Shown: positions 53,174 to 62,158, numbered from the stretch's first letter. The stretch: DNA of 64,000 bases from Mucilaginibacter phyllosphaerae (GCF_004378255.1 NZ_SNQG01000005.1:248001-312000); one strand, 5' to 3'. Translations and numbers: made by a program. The notes: generated from the letters alone by a model not told the origin.

Positions 53174-53749
53174 ATGAAAGTAGGCTTACTATTCGGTTCG
53201 TTTAATCCCATACACATTGGGCATTTAATTATTGCCAACTACATGGCTAACCACACTACTTTAGATAAGGTATGGCTGGTAGTATCGCCCCAAAACCCGC
53301 TAAAAAAGTACGGCGACCTGATCAATACCTACGACAGGCTGGAGATGGCCAAACTGGCCACCGATAACTCCACCAATATCGAAGTAAGCGGCGTGGAGTT
53401 AAAAATGCCGCAGCCATCCTACACCATAGATACGCTTACCCATTTAAAAGAAAAACACCCCGACCACGAATTTGCCCTCATTATGGGATCTGACAACCTG
53501 GTTACCCTGCACAAGTGGAAAAACTACCGGCTGATACTACGCGACTACCGGATATTTGTGTACCCCCGCCCCGGCTACGAAAACGCCGAACTGGCATCTA
53601 ACCCATCTGTTACCATCACCATGACGCCGCAGATGGAACTATCGGCAACCTTTATCCGCAAATCCATCGCCGAAAAAAAGAACATACAATATTTTGTGCC
53701 CGATGCTGTTTTAAAGTTTATAGAAAGCAAGGGGTTATACAGGGTTTAA
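53174..53749 (+). CDS. nadD: Nicotinate-nucleotide adenylyltransferase
   Basis: A 191-residue enzyme of NAD synthesis that adenylates nicotinate mononucleotide. The H-x-G-H nucleotidyl transferase motif is GSFNPIHIGHLIIANYM (residues 8-24), and the C-terminal SATFIRKSIAEKKNIQYFVPD has the I-S/T-x-x-x-I-R type motif. MGSDNLVTLHKWKN near 100 is conserved. It follows gmk with an intervening repeat. Confidence 0.96.
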   Translation: MKVGLLFGSFNPIHIGHLIIANYMANHTTLDKVWLVVSPQNPLKKYGDLINTYDRLEMAKLATDNSTNIEVSGVELKMPQPSYTIDTLTHLKEKHPDHEFALIMGSDNLVTLHKWKNYRLILRDYRIFVYPRPGYENAELASNPSVTITMTPQMELSATFIRKSIAEKKNIQYFVPDAVLKFIESKGLYRV

Positions 53750-53778
53750 CTATTGCATAAATTTACTTATTTTTAGAT

Positions 53779-53970
53779 ATGAGAACGTTAAGCATAGAAA
53801 AGGTTAAAATTCAGGAAATGCTAAATAATTCCCCTGATAATATTGAAATTGAAGACTTTATTGATCAGATAATTATTACGGCTAAGGTTGAAAAAGCTTT
53901 GGATCAATTAGCTAATGGCGATTTTCTAACCTCAGAGCAATTAGATGAAGAAATAAATAAATGGCAATAA
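53779..53970 (+). CDS. Probable antitoxin of a RelE/ParE-type pair
   Basis: A 63-residue acidic helical protein (IEIEDFIDQIIITAKVEKALDQLANG), with the EQLDEEINKW end common to small antitoxins that pair with ParE/RelE toxins. No DNA-binding motif is obvious. It overlaps the toxin gene by ten bases, a typical arrangement. Confidence 0.72.
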   Translation: MRTLSIEKVKIQEMLNNSPDNIEIEDFIDQIIITAKVEKALDQLANGDFLTSEQLDEEINKWQ

Positions 53971-54272
53971 AAGTTGTTTATTTAAACACAGCAATAGAAG
54001 ACTTAGCTGCTGTTTTTAAATTCATTAGTTATGATTCTGTAAAATACGCTCGTTTAGAGGTGCAAAAAATAAAGGCCTACTGCGAAACAATAAAACATCA
54101 GCCACTAAAAGGTAAAGAATTTAAAACAGTTAAGGATAAAGCTATCCGAAGTACTGTATTTAAGAATTATATAATCTTTTATTACGCTACCAAAAACCAA
54201 ATCAACATCTTAACTATCCATCATCATTCGCGCAACTTAAGCAATAACCCCGCGGTTAAATCAGGCGAATAA
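53961..54272 (+). CDS. RelE/ParE-type toxin
   Basis: A 103-residue basic protein with the ParE/RelE layout: VVYLNTAIEDLAAVFKFI helix, LEVQKIKAYCETIKHQP, GKEFKTVKDKAIRSTVFKNYIIFYYATKNQINILTIHHHSRN. The C-terminal IHHHSRN pattern is the active-site-like strand of this family. It is likely an mRNA-cleaving (RelE) or gyrase-acting (ParE) toxin; sequence alone does not separate these. Confidence 0.82.
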   Translation: MAIKVVYLNTAIEDLAAVFKFISYDSVKYARLEVQKIKAYCETIKHQPLKGKEFKTVKDKAIRSTVFKNYIIFYYATKNQINILTIHHHSRNLSNNPAVKSGE

Positions 54273-54305
54273 TCCTTTACCTTTCGCCTTTTACCACCAA
54301 CACCC

Positions 54306-54313
54306 TATCTTTG
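54306..54313 (+). promoter_or_regulatory. -7 promoter box ahead of the miaE start
   Basis: TATCTTTG, five bases before the GTG at 54319; consistent with a leaderless or near-leaderless message. Confidence 0.5.
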
Positions 54314-54318
54314 CCTTT

Positions 54319-54918
54319 GTGAGCGAGAAAACCATCCTTAAACTTCAGTTACCTACCGACCCGCTTTGGGTGAAAAACGTGGTAGAAAGTAATATAGAAG
54401 AGCTGTTAACAGACCATGCCTATTGTGAGCAAAAAGCGGCTACCAATGCCATTACGCTGATCATACAAAACCCAAATCTGAGCGATGTGGTGCAGGAAAT
54501 GATAGCCCTGGCGCAAGAAGAGATGGAACACTTTAAACGCGTACACGAAATACTTTTACAGCGCGGCTTTACCCTGGGTAAAGAACGGAAGGATAATTAC
54601 GTAAACGAACTGCGTAAATTTATTATTATAGGCGGCGGCCGCGAAGCACAGCTGATAGACCGGCTGCTGTTTTCGGCCATGATAGAAGCCAGGAGCTGCG
54701 AACGCTTTAAGGTACTGTCAGAAAATATTAATGATGAGGCCCTGGCGGCATTTTACCACGAGTTGATGGTGAGCGAGGCTACCCACTACGCTATGTTTTT
54801 AAGGCTGGCCAAAAAACATGCCGTAGAGATTGATGTAGACGCCCGCTGGAAAGCCTTTTTAGCTTACGAGGCACAGGTGATTCAAAACTACGGCAAAGGC
54901 GAAACTATACACGGGTAG
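54319..54918 (+). CDS. miaE: tRNA-(ms2io6A37) hydroxylase
   Basis: A 199-residue diiron enzyme that hydroxylates the 2-methylthio-isopentenyl group at tRNA position 37. The ferritin-like iron ligands are in QEEMEHFKRVHEIL (E-x2-H, near residue 75), EARSCERF near 128 and SEATHYAMF near 157. Start is GTG at 54319, which gives the conserved beginning. It stands alone and its -7 box almost touches the GTG. Confidence 0.92.
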   Translation: MSEKTILKLQLPTDPLWVKNVVESNIEELLTDHAYCEQKAATNAITLIIQNPNLSDVVQEMIALAQEEMEHFKRVHEILLQRGFTLGKERKDNYVNELRKFIIIGGGREAQLIDRLLFSAMIEARSCERFKVLSENINDEALAAFYHELMVSEATHYAMFLRLAKKHAVEIDVDARWKAFLAYEAQVIQNYGKGETIHG

Positions 54919-54988
54919 TTAATCTATACAATATACCTGCTTACCGATACTTTAGGTATATTACGGCTTAATAGCAGTTGCTTTGGGG

Positions 54989-56107
54989 ATGTTTCGCTTA
55001 AAAACCTTTTCGGTAATTATACACGTAGCCGGCTGGCTGCTGTTTATGGCGTTCCCGCTTTTATTTGTGAGCGGGCGCGATAGCAGCATACCTGTATCAA
55101 CGTTATTAATCTCGCCTTACTACTGGCTTTTCTGCGCTACCTATATTGCCCTTTTCTATCTTAATACCGTTGTATTTTTACCCAGATATTTTTTGCGCAA
55201 TAAGCACATCGTTTATGCCATCATCTGCCTGTGCCTATACGGCTGCATTCACTTTTTGCAGCCTGCAGATAAGTTTTTACGCCACACCGCATTTAAAAAT
55301 TTTAATCCGGCTAAACAGTTTAACCATTTACCGCACCGGTTTGGCCCGCCACCGGGCAATTTGCCGTTGGGGCCGCCACCGCAATTTGGCAGGCCGGGCC
55401 GGGGGCCGGGCTTTCACCATTTCGACTTTTTTAGTTTCTTCCTTTTTTTGATGGTGATGACGCTTAGTACCGCTATAAAAACATTACAGCAGTGGCGCCT
55501 TACCGAGCAGCGCGCTATCAGCGCCGAAGCTGAAAAGGCCAGTGCCGAACTATCATTTTTAAAGGCGCAGATCAACCCGCACTTTTTATTTAATACACTT
55601 AATAACATTTATACGCTGGCCGTTACCAACAATGCCAATACGGCCGAAAGCATTATGAAACTCTCGAACATTATGCGGTATGTTACCGATGAGGTTACGC
55701 TTGATTACGTGAGCCTGCAAAGCGAAGTGGATTGTATTGAAGATTATATTGCACTGCAACAGTTACGCCTTGGGGACAAAACTACTGTGAATTTTATTAT
55801 CGACGGGGTTATCGCGCAGCAAAAGATAGCCCCTTTATTGCTGATGACCTTTGTAGAAAATGTGTTTAAATACGGCATAAGTAAACAGTACCAAAGTACT
55901 CTCGATATTAGCCTGATGATAACTACAGATACCGTAACGTTTTTGTGCAGCAACCCCGTGTTTGAGCGGAAGGAAAACCTGGAGCGCACCGGTATAGGCA
56001 TTGCTAATACCAGGCAACGTTTACAGCACCTGTATCCGGGCAGGCATATCTTAAACATTACCAATAATAACAACCTGTTTACGGTGCTGTTAACTTTACA
56101 TACTTAG
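54989..56107 (+). CDS. LytS/YehU-type sensor histidine kinase
   Basis: A 372-residue membrane kinase. Four hydrophobic helices lie in residues 8-95 and 145-165. Between helices 3 and 4 is a loop rich in Pro, Gly, Phe and His (about residues 112-145). A His_kinase module follows: FLKAQINPHFLFNTLNNIY (H near residue 193), then VENVFKYGI and a GIGIANTRQRLQHLY G-box. It phosphorylates the LytTR regulator encoded 5 bases downstream; the gap is very small, so the pair is one operon. The loop may sense a metal or ligand. Confidence 0.92.
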   Translation: MFRLKTFSVIIHVAGWLLFMAFPLLFVSGRDSSIPVSTLLISPYYWLFCATYIALFYLNTVVFLPRYFLRNKHIVYAIICLCLYGCIHFLQPADKFLRHTAFKNFNPAKQFNHLPHRFGPPPGNLPLGPPPQFGRPGRGPGFHHFDFFSFFLFLMVMTLSTAIKTLQQWRLTEQRAISAEAEKASAELSFLKAQINPHFLFNTLNNIYTLAVTNNANTAESIMKLSNIMRYVTDEVTLDYVSLQSEVDCIEDYIALQQLRLGDKTTVNFIIDGVIAQQKIAPLLLMTFVENVFKYGISKQYQSTLDISLMITTDTVTFLCSNPVFERKENLERTGIGIANTRQRLQHLYPGRHILNITNNNNLFTVLLTLHT

Positions 56108-56111
56108 TATT

Positions 56112-56813
56112 ATGGTATTAAAATGTGTTGCCATTGATGACGAGCCGCTGGCGCTGGAACTGATCAAAAATTACGTATCGAGGTTCCCGGCCCTGCAATT
56201 GCTGCAAACGTTTGAGGATGCCGTATCCGGCGCAGAGTACCTGCGTTATAACGCCGCAGACCTGCTTTTTGTAGATATTAATATGCCCGATATTACGGGG
56301 ATAGACCTGGTACGGGCACTAACCAGTAAGCCCATGGTAATATTTACCACCGCTTATAAAAATTTCGCCTTAGAGGGTTTTGAGCTGGAAGCAATAGATT
56401 ACCTGTTAAAACCCATAGATTTAAAGCGTTTTGGCAAGGCGATAGAAAAGGCAACCGATTATTACCGTTATAAAACAGCCACCACTGCCGAGGGCAAGGA
56501 CGAGAGCCTGTATGTGTATTCGGAATACCGGATGGTTAAGATCAACCTGAAGGATATTGAATATATAGAAAGCATGGAAGATTACATCAAGATCCACCTG
56601 CAATTCGATAAAACAATACTTACGCTGATGCCCCTTAAAAAAGTGCTGGAAAAACTTCCCGAGGATAAGTTTCAGCGTATTCACCGCAGTTATATTGTGC
56701 CGGTAGGCAAGATCATATCCATCCAGAACCGAAAGGTAAAACTCCCGGCTGTTGAACTGCCCATTAGCGACAGTTATGCTGATTTTGCCCGCAGATGGAT
56801 GAAATTAAGATGA
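56112..56813 (+). CDS. LytTR response regulator
   Basis: A 233-residue regulator: receiver domain in residues 1-120 (AIDDEPLALELIKNYV, phosphoacceptor Asp in LFVDINMPDITG, YLLKPIDLKRF), then a LytTR DNA-binding domain at about 140-233 (YRMVKINLKDIEYIESMEDYIKI, FQRIHRSYIVPVGKI). LytTR proteins bind direct repeats ahead of membrane or secreted protein genes. Partner kinase is the gene upstream. Targets are unknown. Confidence 0.95.
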   Translation: MVLKCVAIDDEPLALELIKNYVSRFPALQLLQTFEDAVSGAEYLRYNAADLLFVDINMPDITGIDLVRALTSKPMVIFTTAYKNFALEGFELEAIDYLLKPIDLKRFGKAIEKATDYYRYKTATTAEGKDESLYVYSEYRMVKINLKDIEYIESMEDYIKIHLQFDKTILTLMPLKKVLEKLPEDKFQRIHRSYIVPVGKIISIQNRKVKLPAVELPISDSYADFARRWMKLR

Positions 56814-56924
56814 AAAAGATCTGATAGTCGACACATCACATCCCTTTACCGACACTCGCTTTACCCCCGTATTCCTTCCGGCTATATTTACATATTAATA
56901 AACAGCCCCTTATAATTTGTATCT

Positions 56925-57671
56925 ATGGAACGGAAAGAATTTCTTACGACATTTGCATTAGCCGCACTTGCCGGCCCGATCCTTTTAGAAGCCTGTAAAA
57001 AAGATTCGGCTAAAACCACCGCTAACGCATCGGGCACTACATCAGCGGCAGATACTATCGCCAACAGCAGCGCCTGCCGCGTAACCCCTACCGAAGTGGA
57101 AGGCCCCTACCCATACCCCGGCGGCGAACTTAAAAACCCGCTTAACCGCACAGATATTACCGACGGGCAAACCGGTGTACCGCTAACCCTTAACCTGTTG
57201 GTAGTAAATACAAATGATAACTGTAATGTGGTTACCAACGCGCGTGCAGATATCTGGCATTGCAATAAAGATGGCTACTACTCCGGCTATGCCAACCAAA
57301 ACGGGCAATCGGGCAACCAAAGTTACATCGGGCAAACCTGGCTGCGCGGTTACCAGGCAACAGATACTAATGGCGCGGTAGCATTTACTACCATTTACCC
57401 CGGCTGGTATGGCGGCAGGGCTACGCACATCCATTTCGAGATATTTGTTAACGGCGTGCTTAAAAAAGCCTGCCAGTTAACTTTTTCTGAAACCATATCT
57501 GATGCTGTGCATACCAGCAGCACCTACAACTTAGGTGTAAATACCACCCGCAACGCATCCGACGGCATCTTTGGCAATTCGGCTACCGATCTGGCTAACG
57601 AAACACTTTCGCTGGCAGGCAGTATTGCGGCAGGCTATACCGGCACTTATACATTTGGCATCGCATTATAA
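56925..57671 (+). CDS. Intradiol ring-cleavage dioxygenase-like lipoprotein
   Basis: A 248-residue protein with an exported lipoprotein N-terminus (LAALAGPILLEACKKD; a Tat-like ERKEFLTTF precedes it). The core matches the protocatechuate 3,4-dioxygenase/intradiol family: CRVTPTEVEGPYPYPGGELKNPLNRTDI, DIWHCNKDGYYSGY and TIYPGWYGGRATHIHFEIF, with the Tyr and His iron ligands present (Tyr in WYGG, His-x-His). Secreted homologues have uncertain substrates. It follows the LytS/LytTR pair by 110 bases. Confidence 0.9.
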   Translation: MERKEFLTTFALAALAGPILLEACKKDSAKTTANASGTTSAADTIANSSACRVTPTEVEGPYPYPGGELKNPLNRTDITDGQTGVPLTLNLLVVNTNDNCNVVTNARADIWHCNKDGYYSGYANQNGQSGNQSYIGQTWLRGYQATDTNGAVAFTTIYPGWYGGRATHIHFEIFVNGVLKKACQLTFSETISDAVHTSSTYNLGVNTTRNASDGIFGNSATDLANETLSLAGSIAAGYTGTYTFGIAL

Positions 57672-57682
57672 ATTTTATCTAT

Positions 57683-58207
57683 ATGGCACAGGCAACTATC
57701 AAGCTCACCTATAAACAAGTTATAGATGCAGCATCCACAACAGATTTTGGAAAGAACGTACGGTTAGCTTCTTACCAGGAGTTTCTGCTTAAATCGCAGG
57801 CTTATAACCCGGGGGGCAAACTAAACACTTTCAGCGAAATGAAAAATTACGATGGCCGTGCCAATTCGTTGCATTACAAACTCAGTTTTGCCATTGGCTA
57901 TTATATCGAAATGCTGAAGAACAGGATCCCGGTGATAACAGATACCCTGGGTAATAACATAAGTTTTGAGGTACCTAAATTTGAATTGATAGAATCTGAT
58001 GTGAACAACATAGCCACGCATACCGTAGCGATTAATTACATAACCGGCAGCTTAACCCTGCTTAATACCATAGGCGACTATATGATATTAACCACCGGCG
58101 ACGGGGAGGAAACATTTACAGTTAAACTGCAGGATGGTTTAGCCATTAGCAGCTACCAGGAGCAACCTAAACTTGAGTTGGCCGGGCAAAGTGTTTTAGC
58201 TTATTAA
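57683..58207 (+). CDS. Hypothetical protein downstream of the dioxygenase
   Basis: A 174-residue protein without signal peptide or membrane helix, with a beta-rich second half (TVAINYITGSLTLLNTIGDYMILTTGDGEETFTVKLQDG). I do not recognise it. It lies 11 bases after the dioxygenase gene, so it is probably in the same transcript. Confidence 0.65.
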   Translation: MAQATIKLTYKQVIDAASTTDFGKNVRLASYQEFLLKSQAYNPGGKLNTFSEMKNYDGRANSLHYKLSFAIGYYIEMLKNRIPVITDTLGNNISFEVPKFELIESDVNNIATHTVAINYITGSLTLLNTIGDYMILTTGDGEETFTVKLQDGLAISSYQEQPKLELAGQSVLAY

Positions 58208-58280
58208 TAAAAAAAGCATACCGATACATTCTGTTGTAGCTTATGATGACAACCCTGACTTAAACTTTAAAAATCAATTC

Positions 58281-58658
58281 ATGGAAACATCAGCAACAAA
58301 AAAATCCATCCTGATACTGGATAAGGATAGCAGGATCTTAACGGCGGTGGATGACATTATGCATAAGGGTAATTACGATGTGCATATCCTGTTCGATCCC
58401 AATTCGGTTTTTGACAAGGCCAAAACACTTAAGCCCGATCTGGTGATACTGGATTACCTGCTTCTGAATAATGAGTGTGCAGAAATATGCCGGGATTTTA
58501 AAAATGATAGCGAAATGAGTGCTGTACCGCTGATAGTGGTTACCGCCTATAAATCAAAAAAGGCATGCGATGAAGCCTGCCAGTGCGATGCACTGTTTGT
58601 AAAACCGTTAGATATCCCCTTGTTTGCATCGCATATCAACTATCTCATAGCTTCCTGA
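58281..58658 (+). CDS. Single-domain response regulator
   Basis: A 125-residue receiver domain without an output domain: LILDKDSRILTAVDDIM acid pair, phosphoacceptor Asp in LVILDYLLLN near 57, and the Lys in FVKPLDIP near 108. CheY-like stand-alone receivers pass phosphate to partners. Two unusual Cys (EACQCDALF) sit just ahead of the Lys loop. No kinase is directly beside it. Confidence 0.9.
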   Translation: METSATKKSILILDKDSRILTAVDDIMHKGNYDVHILFDPNSVFDKAKTLKPDLVILDYLLLNNECAEICRDFKNDSEMSAVPLIVVTAYKSKKACDEACQCDALFVKPLDIPLFASHINYLIAS

Positions 58659-58710
58659 TCATTGGCAGATAACAACATTGAATACTCAAACTAAATCAAT
58701 AACAAACACA

Positions 58711-59655
58711 ATGAAAATGAAAACCACCTACTACAGTTTAATGCTATTGGGGCTAATAAGCTTTCTGGCATCATGCACAAAAGATGCAGACAAAGCAGCA
58801 TCAACCACGGCTAATACTACAGCTGCCACTACAGCCGGTACAATACTGGCAACGGCGGTTGCATCAACTGGCTCTGTTGCTATTGCAGCAGTATCCACAA
58901 CAGGCACTACCGATAGCTTGTACCTGGTTGGCTGCCTGGGCAAACAAAGCACAATAGATACCGCTGCCTTTAGCGCTTTACCGGCTGCTATAGGTACCTA
59001 TTTAGCTGCAAATTATTCGGGCTACACCTTTGTAAGGGCTTATAATATAAAAAATACCCTAAGCGCCGTTACCAACTATGTAGTAGCTATTACCTATAAC
59101 GGTAATTACGTAGGCTTAAATTTTAATGCCGATGGTACTTTTGTAAATGTATTAGAGCAACGCATAGGCGATGACCTGCGGCAAAACAGAAGCTATAAAC
59201 AAGGCGGCCTTTTTAATTATAGGAATGGCCTGAACAAGGATACCATCTCTTTATCGGCCATACCAACTGCGGTTAGCACCTTTTTCACTGCCACTTATCC
59301 TACAGATACCCTGCTGCATGCTTTTGTAACGCTTGATACCACCTATGTGCTCATCAGTAAAAATAATGGCCTGTTCGGCACCTCTGTTACCGCTGCCGGC
59401 AGCTTGGTTAGCCGTTTACAAATAGCTGCCTACCGTGGCAAAACTGCAGCTGTTACTGCTGCTGCCTTACCTGCCTCTGCTACCGCTTATTTAACCACAA
59501 CCTATCCGGGATACGTATTTGGCAAAGCCTTCTCTACAAGTAACACGGCTGGTACACTACAACGGTATTATGTTTTTATAACGGTAAACAGCACCAGGTA
59601 TGTTGTAGCTTTTAGCGCTACGGGGATATTTGTAGCTGCAAAAACAATCAGGTAA
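58711..59655 (+). CDS. Lipoprotein with three PepSY-like repeats
   Basis: A 314-residue lipoprotein: signal peptide and lipobox Cys in LGLISFLASCTKD, then an Ala/Thr-rich linker (residues 20-75), then three repeats of about 80 residues of the type LPAAIGTYLAANYSGYTFVRAYNI ... NYVVAITYNGNYVGLNFNADGTFV. These match PepSY-like (DUF2874) domains, which often act in peptidase inhibition or protein-protein contacts at the surface. ATG 58711 is chosen over a TTG at 58678 because it starts the signal. Standalone. Confidence 0.8.
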   Translation: MKMKTTYYSLMLLGLISFLASCTKDADKAASTTANTTAATTAGTILATAVASTGSVAIAAVSTTGTTDSLYLVGCLGKQSTIDTAAFSALPAAIGTYLAANYSGYTFVRAYNIKNTLSAVTNYVVAITYNGNYVGLNFNADGTFVNVLEQRIGDDLRQNRSYKQGGLFNYRNGLNKDTISLSAIPTAVSTFFTATYPTDTLLHAFVTLDTTYVLISKNNGLFGTSVTAAGSLVSRLQIAAYRGKTAAVTAAALPASATAYLTTTYPGYVFGKAFSTSNTAGTLQRYYVFITVNSTRYVVAFSATGIFVAAKTIR

Positions 59656-59759
59656 AAGCCCTGATAAATAGTTTCCCCTAACATCTATATAGTTTCTTCT
59701 GTAACCCTGGTTCTGGTAAAACGGAGCCGGGGTTTTTATCAAATGCATTATACCTGCAT

Positions 59760-61358
59760 TTAACCTGCAAAGCCTACCACATTTTTTAGGTAGTTATTCA
59801 TCATTTCTATATCCACCACATCATTCATATAACCGATATGCAGATCCGGCCGGATGATGAGCGCCCTGCGCATCCCGGGTTTTACCTCAAAGGCATCAAA
59901 CACATGCCAGTTGGTATTTGATGGCGGCAAATGAAAAAAATTGAGCCCGCCTCGGTAGTCCTGCGTTATCCATTTGGCCAGGGTAAACAGGTAAGCTTCT
60001 TTTATTTCGCCCAGGGTGATAAGCGTAAAGCCGGGTTTGCTGCACCAGGTATGTATATCGGTTTTGGCCTTTTTCTTTTCGTCGAAGATCTCCAGGTACG
60101 GCAGGCGGTCGCCTGCTTTTATTTTTGTATCCCGGCTAAGTTGCAGGTTTATTTTGCTATCGCGATAGCTGATACCCGTTTGCGACACTCTGCGGAAAAA
60201 ATATTCGCGCAGTTGATGGTTCTTCCACAATAATTTTAGCACATTGGGTATTACATAACGCTTTAACAAACCGCTAAACCAACCACGCGAGGTGATGATG
60301 TTAAAAATCCGGTCGGTAGTGTTAAGCAGCTCTTTTGCTACCGGCATCCTTTCGTCAGCGTAGCTGCTCAGGATGCTTTGCTTTATTTGCCCCTTTACTA
60401 CTGCAGCCAGTTTCCAGGCCAGGTTGTAAGCATCCTGCAGGCCGGTATTCATGCCCTGCCCGCCAACCGGCGAATGGATATGCGCAGCATCGCCAATTAA
60501 AAAACAGCGGCCATCGCTAAACCTGCCGGCCATACGGTGGTGCAGCTTGTATAGGGTAAACCAACGCGTTTCTGCTATCTCCACATCTGCTGTGGTTATC
60601 CCTTTAAGCGCAGGTAAAATATCATTAATGTTCAGGTCGGCTTTGTTTGCCAACTTATCGGGCAGGCTACCTACTATCCTGTAGGAATGCTCTTCGGGCA
60701 TCGGGAAAAACCCTGCAAAACCACTTTTAGCTAAAAACAGGCTAACAATATCGCCAGGCGTTTTATTGGTTATTTCAACATCGGCCAGGTAAAACTGATG
60801 CTGATACGTATCGCCGGTAAAAGGTATATCCAACTGCTTGCGCACAGCGCTGTGCGCACCATCTGCACCAATAACGTAGTTGCACAAAAGGGTGTGGTTG
60901 GTATTGCCGCTTTGCAGTATCACTTCGGCATTATCTTTATTTTGTTTGAGGCTGATGAGCGTAGTTTCCCAGTAAACGGGGCAGCAGGCAGTTGTTAAGT
61001 AATCCAGCAGTGCGCGTTCGTTCTTGCTTTGCTGGTAAAGATGGATAAACGGATAAAGGGTATCGGTTTTACCAACATCTTTTAAAGATATTGTTGCGGC
61101 TTGTTCGCCTTCGGTATAAAGGGCAAGTCCGCCGGCTTGTTTGCCACCTTCCAGCACCTTGTCTACCAAACCCATTTGCCGGTAAATTTCCAGCGAACGG
61201 GCCTGCACTGCCAGGGCTTTCGACTGATTGGTTGGCCCCTTTTTCAGATCGATAATAACAGGCTGCACACCATACCTTAACAGCTGTGCGGCCATCATCA
61301 GGCCGGAAGGCCCGGCGCCTACAATCAGCACACCGGTATGTTGCGGCAGGGCTATCAT
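59760..61358 (-). CDS. FAD-dependent monooxygenase (aromatic hydroxylase type)
   Basis: A 532-residue flavin monooxygenase. VLIVGAGPSGLMMAAQLL (residues 10-27) is the FAD dinucleotide fold, and YVIGADGAHSAVRK (about 157) is the DG motif. GDAAHIHSPVGGQGMNTGLQDAYNLAWKL (about 288) is the GD motif that places FAD. ATG 61358 avoids overlap with the upstream methyltransferase gene. Such enzymes hydroxylate phenols or antibiotics with NAD(P)H. Two strong features of the C-terminal half (residues 380-532) are a thioredoxin-like fold typical of phenol hydroxylase-type members. Confidence 0.93.
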   Translation of the reverse strand: MIALPQHTGVLIVGAGPSGLMMAAQLLRYGVQPVIIDLKKGPTNQSKALAVQARSLEIYRQMGLVDKVLEGGKQAGGLALYTEGEQAATISLKDVGKTDTLYPFIHLYQQSKNERALLDYLTTACCPVYWETTLISLKQNKDNAEVILQSGNTNHTLLCNYVIGADGAHSAVRKQLDIPFTGDTYQHQFYLADVEITNKTPGDIVSLFLAKSGFAGFFPMPEEHSYRIVGSLPDKLANKADLNINDILPALKGITTADVEIAETRWFTLYKLHHRMAGRFSDGRCFLIGDAAHIHSPVGGQGMNTGLQDAYNLAWKLAAVVKGQIKQSILSSYADERMPVAKELLNTTDRIFNIITSRGWFSGLLKRYVIPNVLKLLWKNHQLREYFFRRVSQTGISYRDSKINLQLSRDTKIKAGDRLPYLEIFDEKKKAKTDIHTWCSKPGFTLITLGEIKEAYLFTLAKWITQDYRGGLNFFHLPPSNTNWHVFDAFEVKPGMRRALIIRPDLHIGYMNDVVDIEMMNNYLKNVVGFAG

Positions 61359-61365
61359 TACATGT

Positions 61366-62076
61366 TTACGCGTGGAAAAGTAAAAATATGGCCGGGCGTT
61401 TACGCAGATCAGGCACTTGTTTTTGCCATTCGGCAATGGTAAGCGTTTTAATAAATTCAGTTGGGGCGGTAATATCGCAGGCAATGCAAAGGCGGGTTGT
61501 TGGCTTGCAGCTTTTTAGCACTTCCTGCAGCATACTATCGTTACGGAAAGGAGTTTCTATAAACAGCTGTGTTTGCTTGTTCTTTTCGGCCAGGGCTTCC
61601 AGTTCTTTAATGCGTTTACTGCGCTCTAATTTATCAATAGGCAGGTAACCGTTAAATGTAAAGCTTTGCCCGTTAAAGCCTGATACCATCAGCGCCAGCA
61701 GTATAGAACTTGGGCCAACCAGCGGTACAACCTTTATACCTTTACGGTGCGCCTCGGCAACAATATCAGCGCCAGGGTCGGCAATGCCGGGGCAGCCGGC
61801 TTCGCTCATCAGGCCAACATCGTTACCGGCTGTTAATCCCGTAAAAAACTCTTTCAGGCCGGCATCGCGGTTGTGTTTGCCATAGTCGTGTATCAGCAGT
61901 TCGCTTTGCGGCGTTTTTAAACCGGCCAGCTTCAAAAAGCGACGGGCAGTTTTTTCATTCTCTACAATATACTCTTTTACGCTGTTAATGGTATCAACCA
62001 GGTAAGGCGTAAAAGATTGGGCCGCAGCCTCATCTGCAAGGGGTACAGGTATTAAAAAGAGGGTTCCGTTGGGCAT
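61366..62076 (-). CDS. RsmI-like tetrapyrrole methylase-fold methyltransferase
   Basis: A 236-residue methyltransferase: GTLFLIPVPLAD start, LLIHDYGKHNRDAGLKEFF, and NDVGLMSEAGCPGIADPGADIV with LVGPSSILLALMVSGFNG are the family motifs. RsmI modifies the 2'-O of C1402 in 16S rRNA, but this protein is about 50 residues shorter than E. coli RsmI, so it may be the short Bacteroidota paralogue with a different target. Its stop lies 8 bases before the monooxygenase start. Confidence 0.82.
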   Translation of the reverse strand: MPNGTLFLIPVPLADEAAAQSFTPYLVDTINSVKEYIVENEKTARRFLKLAGLKTPQSELLIHDYGKHNRDAGLKEFFTGLTAGNDVGLMSEAGCPGIADPGADIVAEAHRKGIKVVPLVGPSSILLALMVSGFNGQSFTFNGYLPIDKLERSKRIKELEALAEKNKQTQLFIETPFRNDSMLQEVLKSCKPTTRLCIACDITAPTEFIKTLTIAEWQKQVPDLRKRPAIFLLFHA

Positions 62077-62132
62077 TTTGTCTTTATTGTATAATATAAA
62101 AAGTGCAGCAACTGTTTTGCTGTATGTTAAAA

Positions 62133-62158
62133 GAGGCGCGAAGTATCGCGCCTCTACG
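62133..62158. repeat. Dispersed palindrome GAGGCGCGAAGTATCGCGCCTC
   Basis: A clean palindrome followed by TAC. The same core, shortened and altered on one side, lies in frame inside icmF at 40201. Confidence 0.75.
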
